64,000 nucleotides of DNA from positions 21,524,461 through 21,588,460 of the forward strand of contig JAAONU010000001.1 of assembly GCA_012932295.1 (NCBI GenBank), read 5' to 3'. Positions 38,827-49,187 of this stretch are shown piece after piece; the stretch's first letter is position 1; every line of letters begins with the position of its first letter. The position numbers and the translations under genes are program-made. The notes under the pieces are model-generated. The model was not told the DNA's origin, made no database searches, and saw nothing but the letters and a program-made list of their open reading frames with translations. This stretch comes from Cyclina sinensis. Its lineage: Eukaryota; Mollusca; Bivalvia; Venerida; Veneridae.

Positions 38827-39300
38827 TCACAGAAAAGTCCTTAGACTTTCGTCGTCTATGTGTGTACCATTTTTTAGCAACAAAGAAGAAAGAACCTTTC
38901 TAATTGACCTAATTTGGCGCTCCCACACGCCACCCGTGTGACTGGCTGAGGGTACATTCATCTCAAATCGAATTAGATCACAATTCTCTTTTAATAAGAA
39001 TTCCTCTACGCAGTCCTGATTTAATTCAGAAACAGCATCGCGGAAAGCATTTTCTGCACCTACAAAATTGGTGCCTCTATCAGACCTTAACTGTCTTATT
39101 GGTCCTCTGATGGATATAAAACGTCGAAGACAATTAATGGAAGAATCTGTCTCCCAGGATTTTGCAGTCTCCACGTGAACTGCTCTACAAAGGAGACAAG
39201 TAAACAACACGCCGTATCTTTTCAGCTCTTTCCGACCTTCCTTAATATAGAACGAGCCAAAGAAATCAACAGCACAGTACGTAAATGGAGATGCGGGATC
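38827..39300 (-). pseudogene. BEL integrase catalytic core
   Basis: Role: joins retroelement cDNA to the target. Seen: the region opens with PFTYCAVDFFG (first catalytic Asp, about 39265), then FTCLLCRAVHVE, then RSDRGTNFVGA (second Asp) and HTGGVWERQIRSIRKVL (catalytic Glu). The DDE triad is therefore intact. An in-frame TAA at about 39302 separates it from the zinc-binding region upstream on the minus strand, so the element is inactive. Confidence 0.85.
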
Positions 39301-39358
39301 TTACCGGTCAACTGGTAGATCAGACATTTTCTTCTCTTGGGTTTGACCTCTAAGCTTT

Positions 39359-39748
39359 CTACAAAATAACACACTTATACAATACAGACGAGACGGCAGA
39401 GCTACCACCTATAATCCAAAACCCATTACTTCGAATCTCATTAACGGTAATACCGCGACCTTGGTGATGAACTCTTTCATGGAAATGACGTATGATAAGA
39501 TTTGTCACGTTACTCTTTCTAGGCAAAACAATAGGATGTTTTACATTTTCAGGGATATTTGACTGTTGCATGTGACCACCTACACGAATAAAGCCATTGT
39601 CATCTAAGAAAGGGTCTAAACGAAGTAGTTGTGATTTACCCCTCAGAGTTTTACGACGACCTTTTATGCCATGTCTGTCTTTCAGGGAATAGAGAATAGC
39701 ATGTTTTTTAAGAGTGACAACCTCATCTTTAAAGCAACTTTCTTGCAC
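39359..39748 (-). pseudogene. BEL integrase zinc-binding region
   Basis: The frame shows the RNase H/integrase linker (GRRKTLRGKSQLLRLDPFLD, DNGFIRVGGHMQQSNIPE) typical of BEL/Pao. Then comes the HHCC-type part HFHERVHHQGRGITV, where two histidines are visible, and a C-terminal Cys near the break. The second zinc cysteine pair is damaged by a frameshift at about 39360. Confidence 0.8.
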
Positions 39749-39762
39749 ATCTCTAAGAATTT

Positions 39763-40227
39763 CTAATTCGGCCGCTTGTAATTCTGAGACATATGACGAT
39801 TGACATTCTGAAAAAGCTGATTTTTCTTGATAATCTGCCTTAAAGGTGCCGATACATTTCTACAAAAGTTTATTCCTAAACCTAAGACATAATGCGACTG
39901 CTCTTTTTGCACGATTCCAGTCGGAAAAGTAACAGAGGCGATCTGAAAGGCTGGCATAATTGACTACCTGTGTACTCGTTGCCAGGTTTCGAACCTGTTT
40001 TACCTCTGGGTCATCTGCAAAGGTTTCAACCTCTTCCTTGCAAGGTTTACAGATAACAAAGATGCAGTAAGCTCAAGTTGAGGAATAGTTATAGGCTTTA
40101 AAGCGATCACTCTCGCTTTACCCATGAGAAGAGAAGAATGTACAGATCTTTCTTTATTAACCAAGCGAATATAGGAGCATTGACCATAGCCTAAAGTGCT
40201 TGCATCAGAAAAATGATGCAATTCCAC
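39763..40227 (-). pseudogene. BEL RNase H-like region
   Basis: The frame 40227-40000 contains FSDASTLGYGQCSYIRL (the SDAS Asp is the catalytic-type residue) and ARVIALKPITIPQLELTAS, a very conserved BEL/Pao signature. The continuation to 39763 is in another frame and weakly conserved. Role: degrades the RNA strand during reverse transcription. Confidence 0.75.
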
Positions 40228-40429
40228 AGAAACAATAACACCAAACTCCTTAGGTTTCAGACACCTCTTAATTCTAAGTGACTCCAGGTTAGGAAGATTT
40301 ATACATCAGCGTTCCCATCTTACTTTCAGCTGTTCTGGCAATGGGTCGTCCCAACCCAAATTGTCAGCGCATAACTGCTGAAGTATTTGATTGGCGACTA
40401 AAACATTAGGGAGATAAACCCAAGAGGAT

Positions 40430-40673
40430 CATACAAAGTGCCAACGGAAGATAGAATTCCACGTCTGGATAAAGGGCGGTCACTCAAAACAATACGAAAC
40501 TGAAAGCCGTCTGATTGAATACACCAATGTATTCCTAATGCTCTCTCAACTGGTAGTTTGTCACTCATAATATCAGTGTTATTTAGATCCTTCGCTCTAT
40601 CTGATCGGTCGATAGCATATTTTCGGTTGGCTGGTGTCTCTTGTAAATCATGGATTTTGAGCTCTGATTTAAA
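40430..40673 (-). pseudogene. BEL RT/RNase H connection, resumes beyond LINE-2
   Basis: The minus strand reads AIDRSDRAKDLNN, then LPVERALGIHWCIQSDGFQF, then PLSRRGILSSVGTLYDPLGF, the strongly conserved block after the BEL fingers/palm. It is the continuation of the frame that ends in VLAAI at about 45310. Everything between 40674 and 45308 is inserted LINE-2. Confidence 0.85.
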
Positions 40674-41027
40674 TGGTTTCTAAGGCAGTTTAAATGAAAA
40701 AATTGTGATTAAAAGTTGGATGTATTTGTTTGTGAATGTATTCTCCAAGTGACTGTTGGATTATAAATTGTGAAAATTTCGTAAAAAGGATAAAAATACA
40801 GGAAAATAAGTAAGATTACAGACATATAGTACATGTATATATTGATAAAATCTTACTACACTTTTACGCTTGACTTCCTATCAGTACTATCAGTATTTAT
40901 CCTTTGTTATTGAACAAAAGAGGATTAAATCTGTTATTAGAGTGGTGATATCTAACTGTATATACTACGGAGGCATATAAAGGCCAATTGATTGTAATTC
41001 TATAGAGGCTCATTAAAATTGTTCAAA

Positions 41028-42131
41028 ATGGGAGATGATCTTGTAAATTACCGTATTCGTATTGGTACATTCAAACCTGGAGTATATAAACCTAGAAAAA
41101 GTAATACATGTTATAATCCCAGTACAAAGTTGCAAACAGATATTCACTACCGTATGTTTGCATGTTCTATCATTGCATTCATGTGCTTGGGTGGTGTGTA
41201 CTCACTGTTGTTAATAAAACTAAAGCTAATCCTATTATCAGGAGATGTTGAATCGAACCCGGGACCAGTGTCTGAGGACAGCGAAATAAGAATCCTTGCT
41301 GCAATTAGTGCGTTAGATTCTCGAGTCATGGACGAATTGAGAGAGATAAAGGCTGACATTGTGAAAATGAAAACTGATTTTCATCAAACTAAACAAGATG
41401 TTAATGATTTGAAATGTAACCAAAAAGCCATAATGTCAGAAATAGAATATTTAAAGGCTGATGTGTCAACTTTACAAGACGTAAGGGAGAATAGTGCATT
41501 AGAGGTAGAATATATTGCGGATAAGTTAGATCGAGTTGAAGATAGGCTTAAATATATGGAAGCTGACCTGGAATATTTAGAACGTAATGCAAGAAAAAGT
41601 TCTATCAGGATTTTTGGATTAAACGAAAGTACAGATGAATCCCCTTCTACATTAAAATCCAAAGTTTTGACTAACGTAATGAAAGTTGCTTGTCCAACAG
41701 AAGATTGGACGAGCGATGACATAAAATATGTGTCTAGAGTAGGGAAAAAATCCTTGGAGCATGATCGAATGGTTTTGGCCACTTTAAGGTTTGATGATGA
41801 CAAGTTCAAAATTTTCAAAGGCCGTGATGCCCTTAGATCTTGTGGAATAAGAGTGAGCGAAGACTTAACAAGGAGACAACGGGAGAAACTGCAAAATCTT
41901 AAACATGTTGGTAAAGCTGGTTATTTCTATAAAGGAGAACTTCATGTTTTCGATAAGCCTGATGTAAAGAGCAGTCAACAGAAATCACAGATAGTTAAGA
42001 AAGGCCAGGGTCAGTTAGAAAACCAAAGTAATTTAGAACAAAACGTTACATCTGAAGTTGGAACTGTATCCAACAATGACAATAACGTCTCAATGCATTC
42101 TGATCTCAGTAACGACGAAAAGCAGCAATAG
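41028..42131 (+). CDS. LINE-2 ORF1 with N-terminal 2A-like peptide, coiled coil and RRM
   Basis: 367 aa from the ATG at 41028, fully open. Residues about 45-70 are hydrophobic (signal-like). They run directly into a 2A ribosome-skipping motif, GDVESNPGP at residues 72-80, with the break expected between Gly79 and Pro80 (41262-41267). Residues about 95-190 are coiled coil. Then KSSIRIFGLNES opens an RRM like that of LINE ORF1 proteins, and the tail is Gln/Asn/Ser-rich. Known: 2A sequences occur in some APE-type LINEs of invertebrates and can act both as skipping signals and as signal peptides. The frame ends KQQ-TAG, and the endonuclease follows in the same frame. Confidence 0.85.
   Translation: MGDDLVNYRIRIGTFKPGVYKPRKSNTCYNPSTKLQTDIHYRMFACSIIAFMCLGGVYSLLLIKLKLILLSGDVESNPGPVSEDSEIRILAAISALDSRVMDELREIKADIVKMKTDFHQTKQDVNDLKCNQKAIMSEIEYLKADVSTLQDVRENSALEVEYIADKLDRVEDRLKYMEADLEYLERNARKSSIRIFGLNESTDESPSTLKSKVLTNVMKVACPTEDWTSDDIKYVSRVGKKSLEHDRMVLATLRFDDDKFKIFKGRDALRSCGIRVSEDLTRRQREKLQNLKHVGKAGYFYKGELHVFDKPDVKSSQQKSQIVKKGQGQLENQSNLEQNVTSEVGTVSNNDNNVSMHSDLSNDEKQQ
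41244..41267 (+). other. 2A-like translational recoding motif (DVESNPGP)
   Basis: The eight residues D-V-E-S-N-P-G-P match the invariant core D(V/I)ExNPGP. The upstream residues are hydrophobic and end in LLSG, as in working 2A peptides. Skipping would release an N-terminal peptide of 79 residues and start the rest with proline. Confidence 0.9.
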
Positions 42132-42761
42132 GAAGCCGGCCGAGGCCCTAATACTAACTCTTTTGTTCATTGCTTTTGCTGGAACATTGAAGGTCTTCAA
42201 AATAAACTTAAAGATGTTGATTTTATTACATTTTGTAAACAATATAATATTTTTGCTTTTGTAGAAACATGGGTGACACACTATGATAATCTATGTTTAG
42301 ATTCAATTTTTGAAGATTATATGTTTTATTTTGTTAAAGGTGTTAAAAATGCAAATGCTGGCAGAGCAATGGCAGGATTAATACTTTTTGTAAAACAAAA
42401 TTTATGTCGTTTTATAACTCGACTACTTCCAGACTGTGACTTCGAAGTATTTATTAAAATAGATAAAACCTTGATGGTCTCACATAAAGATCTTATTATG
42501 GGGTTTGTTTATCTACCTCCCTATCAATCTCCTTTTTATAATCGACGACCTCTAAAGGGCATAAAAATGCTAGAAGATACTTTTCTGCAACTAAATATTA
42601 ATTCTGCAACTGACATCATTTTACTTGGTGATTTTAACGCTAGAACCGCTGAAAAGTCTGATTGTATTTATGTTTCTTGCAATTCAGTTGAACTGGATGC
42701 ATATCAAGAAATTTTTGAGGAAGTAATTGATAATAAGCGAGTATCTTGTGACAAAGTTTAA
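42132..42761 (+). pseudogene. LINE-2 ORF2, endonuclease domain (C-terminal part deleted)
   Basis: In the ORF1 frame, directly past the TAG, the sequence continues to FCWNIEGLQNK (catalytic Asn) and FAFVETWVTH (catalytic Glu). Then come GLILFVKQNL, GFVYLPP and ILLGDFNART (Asp/Asn pair). The domain is cut off at about 42755: the expected VxDY and SDH blocks are absent, and the next frame begins well into the linker to the RT. I infer an internal deletion of several hundred bases. Confidence 0.8.
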
Positions 42762-44454
42762 CCATATTCTATATGTTAGTGGTCGTTACTGTCTTAAACC
42801 AAGCAGATTTATTAATGTAGCACAGTATACTTGGTTTGACGAAACATGTAAATCTATGAAATATTTTAAAAATAAAATGTTACGTATTTTCAGAAGGAAC
42901 AGAAACGATGAGAACCTACAACAATATTTGAATGCAAAAATTGAATTTAGAAATATCTGTAATAAAAAACGTAGCTCATTTTTAAAAGAAAATTTACACA
43001 GTCTGATTGATTCATCAGCCAGTCCAAAATCATTTTGGAACAAATTAAAACAGATGTGCAGTACAAAACACCAAACTCAATGCGATATCTCTCTTAGTGA
43101 AAGGAAAACTCATTTTGAGAATTTGTTTAGTGCTGAGGATGTAACTAATGCTGAGACAGATGTCAATATTTTACCTGAAGTTATTGAAAATGAAATCGAA
43201 GAGGTTTTGTTTAATACTGAAATAACTGATGATGAAATATTAAGAGCAGTAAATAGTTTAAAAACAGGTAAAAGTGCAGGTGAAGATGATCTTATACCAG
43301 AATTTTTCATAAATGGTATAGACTTGATTCTCCCTATAGTAAACAAATTATTCAATAGATTGTTTAAGACCGGTACTTTTCCTGAATCATGGAGTAAGGC
43401 AATAGTTATTACTATTCATAAAAAGGGAAGTGTACATTTACCTGATAATTATAGAGGTATATCTCTTCTTAGTATATTTAGTAAGATTTATACAAGTATT
43501 CTTACACGTAGATTAAATTTTTATGTTAATATTTTTGATAAAATCAGTGAACCCCAATCGGGTTTTAGAGAAGGTTATTCGACGGTGGATAATGTTTTTA
43601 TTTTACAAGCAGCCATTAACAAACAGTTGTCCAAACAAGGGGGTAAACTTTATGTAGCATTTGTAGATTTTAAAAAATGCTTTGATTTAATTAAAATAGA
43701 CAAACTTTGGGCAGCATTAAGACGATGTGGTTTTAAGGGTAAATTATTTCATGCTATCACAGGCATGTATAGATCTGTCACTGCATGTGTCAGAACAAAT
43801 GATGGTTTATCTGATGTCTTTAATTGTCCAGTTGGGCTGAAACAGGGGTGTTTAGCATCACCTATTTTATTTCTGATTTTTATTGATGAACTTGTGAAAT
43901 TAATTCAAGATAGCAATATAAGGGGTATTCAGTTATTCTTCGACAATGCTGAATTATTGTCTGTATTATTTGCTGATGATTTAGCTCTGACAGCAGATAC
44001 AGTTGTTGGTTTACAAAAATTATTATATTTACTTAAAGATTTTTGTGATGATAAAAAAATTGCAGTAAATACAGAAAAGTCTAAGATAATGGTGTTTAAA
44101 AATGGAGGGAAGTTATCTAAAAATGAAAAATGGATATACGATGGTAAACTTCTTGAAGTTGTAAATTGTTTTAGTTATGTAGGTGTTATATTAACTCAAC
44201 AGTTGTCATTATATAAAATGGCAAACGAACAGGCCACAAAAGCAAAGAGGGTTTTAATCTCCATTCTGTCTAAGTTGTATGAATATGGCCAGCTACCACA
44301 GAGGGTATTTTTCAAATTTTTGATACGAAAATATGCCCCATTTTACTGTATGGATCAGAAATCTGGGGTGTTAATGAACATTCATCTGTCGAAATTGTGC
44401 AAAATTATGCTTGCAAGAGGTATATGTGTGTTAAACAAAACACTAGTAATTTAA
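42762..44454 (+). pseudogene. LINE-2 ORF2, reverse transcriptase
   Basis: One long open frame (42727-44454). RT blocks in order: LKTGKSAGEDDLIPEFF, NYRGISLLSIFSKIYTSIL, QSGFREGYSTVDN, FVDFKKCFD (first catalytic Asp 43666-43668), GLKQGCLASPILFLIFIDEL, VLFADDLALTAD (FADD at 43969-43980) and FSYVGVILT. The active site is intact. The frame is lost at the start relative to the endonuclease (deletion) and breaks at about 44400. Confidence 0.85.
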
Positions 44455-45113
44455 CTGTTTTAGGGGACTGTGGTAGATTTCCTATGTATATTATGTCTGC
44501 AAAGAGATGTTTGCGATATTGGTGTAAAATTCTACGAATGCAAGAAAACAGACTTGTTAAAAAATGCTATGCTATGTCAAAATTGTATGATGAATGCGGA
44601 AATGTAAACTGGTGTACTTCTATTAGAAAACTTCTGTTTTCAAATAGTTATGGATATATATGGTTAGAGCAAAACATAGTAAATGAAAATGCCTTTATAT
44701 AATCCTTCGTAAAACGGTTAAAAGATCAGTACATACAAACATGGTCAACTCTGATTTTTGATAGCCCAAAACTTTCTAGTTACTGTCAGTTTAAACTTAC
44801 ATTTTTACATGAAAGCTATCTCCATTATATAAATGAAAGAAAGTATAGAAGAGCAATGTGAATGCTAAGAACTTCTTCTCATGATCTTGAAATCGAAACA
44901 GGCAGATACCAAAATATTCCTAGGGAGCAACGATTATGTAAATTATGTACTTCAGGAATCGAAAATGAATATCATTTTGTACTGATATGTGATCATTTTT
45001 CTAATATAAGAAAAAAATATATCCCAAGAAAATTCTATGTTAATCCAAGCATTCATAAATTTAATATTTTAATGAGTTCTTCTTCGAAAAATATTATCTG
45101 TAGTCTTTCTTAA
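44397..45113 (+). pseudogene. LINE-2 ORF2 C-terminal part with zinc finger
   Basis: Two frames (44397-44702 and 44862-45113) separated by stops continue the ORF. The second has SSHDLEIETGRYQ, then CKLC and YHFVLICDHF, giving C-x2-C-x9-H-x4-C, the same tail type as in LINE-1 (26042-26402). The element then ends with AATAAA (about 45277) and a GTT-rich tail. Confidence 0.75.
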
Positions 45114-45308
45114 TATTTATATCATGCTTTTCAACAGAGAGCTGAAGATTTAAAATTGTTGAATATACAGTAGTAAAATGTTTTGGTACTCATATTAAAC
45201 CATAAATGCAGACACCAGCAAATTAATGTATTATATGTGAAAATTTATATTGATATGGGCCGGTGGCCGTTGTCAATAAAAGTTGTTGTTGTAAAAGTTG
45301 TTGTTGTT

Positions 45309-46363
45309 GATAGCAGCGAGAACATCTTTTTCATTAGATACAAACTTGTGCAGCCTTAATCCTCCTTTCCCACACAACCTTTGACTTTTATCTATCAACT
45401 CGATTGCCTCTTCGACAGTAGCCAAAGATTTTAACCCATCATCAACATAAATGTCACGATGAATGAATTTAGTAACATCACTGCCAAACTCATTCTCATT
45501 ATCAGATGCCAGTCGTTTTAAACCAAAATTGGCACAACCTGGGGATGAGGTAGCCCCAAAAAGGTGTACCTTCATTCGATAGTCTTGAGGAGTGTCATGA
45601 TAATCTTTATCATCCCATCATAAAAATCTAAGGAAGTCTCGGCCTTGACACTAAACTGATAGAACATTTGTTCTATGTCACACATAACGGCTACATTTTC
45701 TTTTCTAAACCTACACAGAACACCAATAAGTTTATTTGTCAAATCTAGGCCCTGAAGAAGGTAAGAATTGAGACAGTGCCCTTGAAAGGAGACACTACAA
45801 TCAAATACTACACGAATCCGGTCAGGGTTTTTAGGATGATAGATCCCATGGTGAGGAATATACCAAATATGACCACTGTCGATGTCTGTCTGTGCGCTAG
45901 GTACCTTTTCCGCATGACCATTTGCAATAAGACCTTGCATGAATTCGAAGTAATGCTTGCGAAATTTCTCATCTTCGTCAAAACGTTTCTTTAAAGAGAT
46001 TAACCGATGAAGAGCGACAGACTTATTGTTTGGGAGATATAGGCCTTTGTCTCGAAAAGGAAGTGGCATTTCATAGTGGCCATTTCTGAAGATGATACCT
46101 TGGTCTAACACCGATAGAAAGTGTCGATCATCTTGTGATATAGAATTACCGCAGTCTTCGATATCATTAAAGTCTCTTTCCATCACCTTTATCACATCAG
46201 TTGGTAACACTTCCTTTTTTGTTGTTCGGAGTGAGAACGAAACACTCGAACGAGATTCATCACAAACGTATAGAGATGACGGAATCTCACAGGTGACAAT
46301 CCTGTGACTAAACCCTATGAGGTCTTGTTCCATATCAGGCCCAACCATGCGTACAATAACCAA
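45309..46363 (-). pseudogene. BEL reverse transcriptase
   Basis: The minus strand shows ISLKKRFDEDEKFRKHYFEF, GHIWYIPHHGIYHPKNPDRI, RVVFDCSVSFQGHCLNSYLL and VAVMCDIEQMFYQFSV (palm Asp). A frame break falls at about 45580-45640. Then HLFGATSSPGCANFGLK and RDIYVDDGLKS follow, with the catalytic YVDD at 45438-45449. This is a standard BEL/Pao RT. It stops at VLAAI because LINE-2 is inserted at about 45308; the rest of pol lies at 40673 and below. Confidence 0.85.
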
Positions 46364-47001
46364 CCTAAGTCTGTTTTCTGCGCAAATGGGCTTTCACCAA
46401 GAGGTGGGATTACCTCTCGAGGTACTAAGGCCTGAGGGCAATTGTAACCAATCAATAATCCGATTTCGCATGATTGCAAAGGTAACAAATGATCCACAAC
46501 AGAGCGTAAATGTGGCCATAGCCTAGCTGCATCTGGAGTTGGAATATGAGAACGATTCGCAGGTATAATACCTCGAGTGAAAGTAACCGGAAGGGAAATT
46601 TTCGTTGGACTGTTAAACGCACGCACCATTAAGCCCTTTTCCTTCCGACTATTCACTACTTGATTTTCCGCATACATAGTTGAAAGTGATAGACAAACGT
46701 CAACTCCTGAAACATCTAGCGTCTCACAAGTACTATCAAGAACGAATATTGTGTCACTCTGAGTATCTAACAACACATATACAAGCCTCACATTTCGAGG
46801 GTTGTCGCAATGCGAAACATACACTGGTACGACCATAGAACACTTACTGGGTCCTTTAGTATCATTTAGAAATGCAACACCAGTATGTGTAATGACATCA
46901 GTCGTTAAGTTTGTATTACTACTTTCTGGTCGGGTACCACGACCCTTGACATCACCATGTAAGGATGAAGGATGATTTTTAGAATGCGTTTTGCACTTCA
47001 A
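46315..47001 (-). pseudogene. BEL A17-type aspartic protease
   Basis: The frame contains VYVLLDTQSDTIFV, whose D-T-x-S is the active-site motif of the A17 (DUF1758-type) protease of BEL elements. Later it has EIGLLIGYNCPQALVPREVI, the conserved C-terminal segment. Role: cuts the Gag-Pol polyprotein. It is in a different frame from the RT, with a break at about 46330-46360. Confidence 0.8.
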
Positions 47002-47546
47002 CCGCTTTTTACAGAATCTAGAAATATGGCAGGAACAAAGACAGCCAAAGCATAGTTCCTTTTCTTGTGCAAAAGTCTAACGGCTTTTCAATGGTTTTTC
47101 TAGATATTTGCTACATACATCTAGGTTGTGAGATTTACTGCAGAGAGGGCAAGTTGCTCTATCCATCTTCGGCTGAGAGTTTAAGCGAGAATTATATTGC
47201 ACAGACGAAAGCAAAGAACAGGACCCAAAGGTTTTTCTGTCTGACTTGTTACTAAACTTCATATCCTTTGTGTCACTCATCTGATTAGGGTTTCTCAAGG
47301 ACTGTACGGAAGTAACAGGGTCGCAAACTATCTTAGCCTCTTTCGACATGAAGTCTACAAATTCGCAGAAAGGTGGGAACACACCAAAACGTTCCTTATA
47401 GTCAACAACAAACCTATTCCACCTTGCAATTATCCATTCTGGCAATTTGGACAATATTTTACAGTTTTCAAGACAGTCATTCAAAGCAGATTGACTCGAA
47501 ATAGACTGCATAGCTGTCAAGCACTGCTTAAAAAAATCAGAAAGCT
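47002..47546 (-). pseudogene. BEL gag C-terminal part with zinc knuckle
   Basis: The frame carries LKLSDFFKQCLTAMQ and LPEWIIARWNRFVVDY, typical of BEL Gag, and then a C-x2-C-x4-H-x4-C-type knuckle (CPLCSKSHNLDVC) near 47130. A second Cys-rich part occurs at about 47000-47060 in another frame (FCSCHISRFCK-like). The frame is continuous with 47992 and above once the MITE at 47551-47987 is ignored. Confidence 0.75.
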
Positions 47547-47550
47547 TTAA

Positions 47551-47987
47551 AGCGACTGACTCACAGAATTTTGCTGATTTTTTTTCTTTAATTTTAAGAG
47601 AATTTAATATACTATGGAAAAAACATAATATTATGCTTCTATACAATATGAAAACTGAAAAAAAAAGTTTTGACTTAACTAGGATTCGAACCCACGACCT
47701 TTCGATCAGTAAAATTTACAGCGACGATCTAGACCTCTGAGCCACAGCGCCTACTTGTAAGGTTGCGTCAAAATTAATCTTATAACTAAAATATCTACCC
47801 CGTGACTAACAGGGTAAATTTTTTACCGATAAAAGTGTGTTAAACTTTATATTTTGATGTTTTTCTGTATCAAAAAATGAATCAGTAACTTAGTTTAAAT
47901 ATGTTCTTCACAACTGCAGCAAAAATTTCAAGATGTAAGAACATTTTCTTTTTTTTTCATCGTCGGCCCATCTGTGAGTTAGTCGCT
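47551..47987. mobile_element. 437-bp MITE with TTAA duplication and tRNA-like core, in BEL gag
   Basis: The ends AGCGACTGACTCACAGA and TCTGTGAGTTAGTCGCT match at 16 of 17 positions as inverted repeats. TTAA flanks both sides (47547-47550 and 47988-47991), the duplication expected of piggyBac-type transposition. Removing one TTAA and the element restores the gag reading (LLK-LSDFF) on the minus strand. Inside, on the minus strand, a tRNA-like sequence (A box TGGCTCAGAGG, B box GGGTTCGAATCC, about 47680-47755) could drive pol III transcription. No transposase. Confidence 0.8.
47680..47755 (-). repeat. tRNA-like sequence inside the TTAA MITE
   Basis: The minus strand has GGCGCTGTGGCTCAGAGG, then the B-box stretch GGTCGTGGGTTCGAATCC about 35 nt later. 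The T-arm looks sound; the anticodon arm is poor and the acceptor ends do not pair well. I call it tRNA-derived, not a functional tRNA gene. Confidence 0.6.
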
Positions 47988-47991
47988 TTAA

Positions 47992-49187
47992 CAAAGATAG
48001 AGAGTCTTTTGGCGCAATTTTTGGCCAGGAGTCAAGTTTGTCGCGGAAAGCGCATGCGACTCTAAATGGATCACCATAACGTAAAGCTTTAGCTTCCTCG
48101 TATGCTTCTTCAGTTGATAGCAGAAAAAAATGGCAACTACATCCTTAACAGGACCTCCAAGATATTTTCTTAAGTAATGTATTTTTTCAGGCGCGGGTAT
48201 ATGTTTCTGTTCTATTAATGTTGAAAATGCAGATTTCCAGCCCGGGAACTTGCGTGGGTCGCCGTCAAAGATACTTGGCTCAGGAGGCGGGAGACGGCTA
48301 ATCATTAGCTGTTCAGACAAAGACTTGGTAAGGTCAATAATTTCTTGTGAAACGACATTATTAGTCAAAGGAAAATTTGACCCTTGTGGCAAAGGTTTAC
48401 TAGTTACAGTAACAGGATCGTCTTGGTTTGCTGAGTTTGATTCATCAAAGATTTGTAAATTAGGTGATGAGAAAGAATTAGCAGTGGGATTAAGAGCAGA
48501 ATTAACAGAAGTGTCATTATTAGAGACCTGAGCCTTTGGAGCTTGAGCTTCAACAAAGTTATCTGAGATAAAATCATGATTTGGCTTTACAGTATGTACA
48601 AATGGCTTGCTGTCTGGTCTGGGACTATAGTCACGAACATAACTGCTGATAAACTCTTCTTTAGTGTAACATGAGTTTGGTAATTCAGGCTGTACACTTG
48701 GTATATGCAGGGCATCCAGAGAGGTATCATCTAATAACCCTAATTTGGCTTGTGCGACTTCTAGTTTTCTTTTAGTAACTATTTTCTCAAACTCAGCTTT
48801 AGATTTGGCTTCCGCGTCAATGTATTTCAACTTAGTCTTCAAAGTGGCTGCTTCAATTGCAGCATCAGATTGCTTTGATACCGGCGAAAATTTTGACCTT
48901 CGAGATACATTACTTTTTGAGGAATGTCTTGACATAAAAGATTGTGACGTGCTATTTTCTGCTCGAATTTCCCAGATTCTATCTGCAATTTTGCACATGA
49001 GACTTTGATGCTGGATTTCTAAGTTTTCAAGTACGGCTGTGATAGACCCTATTTCTAATTCATCAGGTGCATGCAATTCTTTAATGCGATTAAAAATGCT
49101 ATGCACTTCGGTCATCGATTTTTCAAGATTAGCCCTGCCATCGCCAATTTCATTAAGACTTTCTGAATATGATAGTAAAACAGTCAT
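47992..49187 (-). pseudogene. BEL gag N-terminal part (DUF1759-type)
   Basis: It starts at the ATG at 49187. The first 150 residues include heptad-like stretches and a basic Ser-rich linker. Residues about 125-180 are Lys/Glu/Ala-rich coiled coil. At about residue 300 the conserved BEL Gag domain begins: LPPPEPSIFDGDPRKFPGWK, IHYLRKYLGGPVKDVV. A frameshift in a run of T/A at about 48125-48135 follows; the proper frame then runs TEEAYEEAKALRYGDP to the MITE at 47991. Role: capsid-forming structural protein of the retrotransposon. Confidence 0.8.

Larger units (their letters stand above)
40674..45308 (+). mobile_element. LINE-2: non-LTR retrotransposon with 2A peptide, inserted in BEL pol
   Basis: About 350 nt of 5' UTR, ORF1 with a 2A-like sequence, endonuclease, reverse transcriptase and C-terminal zinc finger, all on the plus strand, then AATAAA and a (GTT)n-rich tail. 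It sits within the BEL reverse transcriptase, whose two halves flank it on the minus strand. Exact ends are uncertain by a few bases at the 3' side because the tail is repetitive; no target duplication was obvious. Confidence 0.85.
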
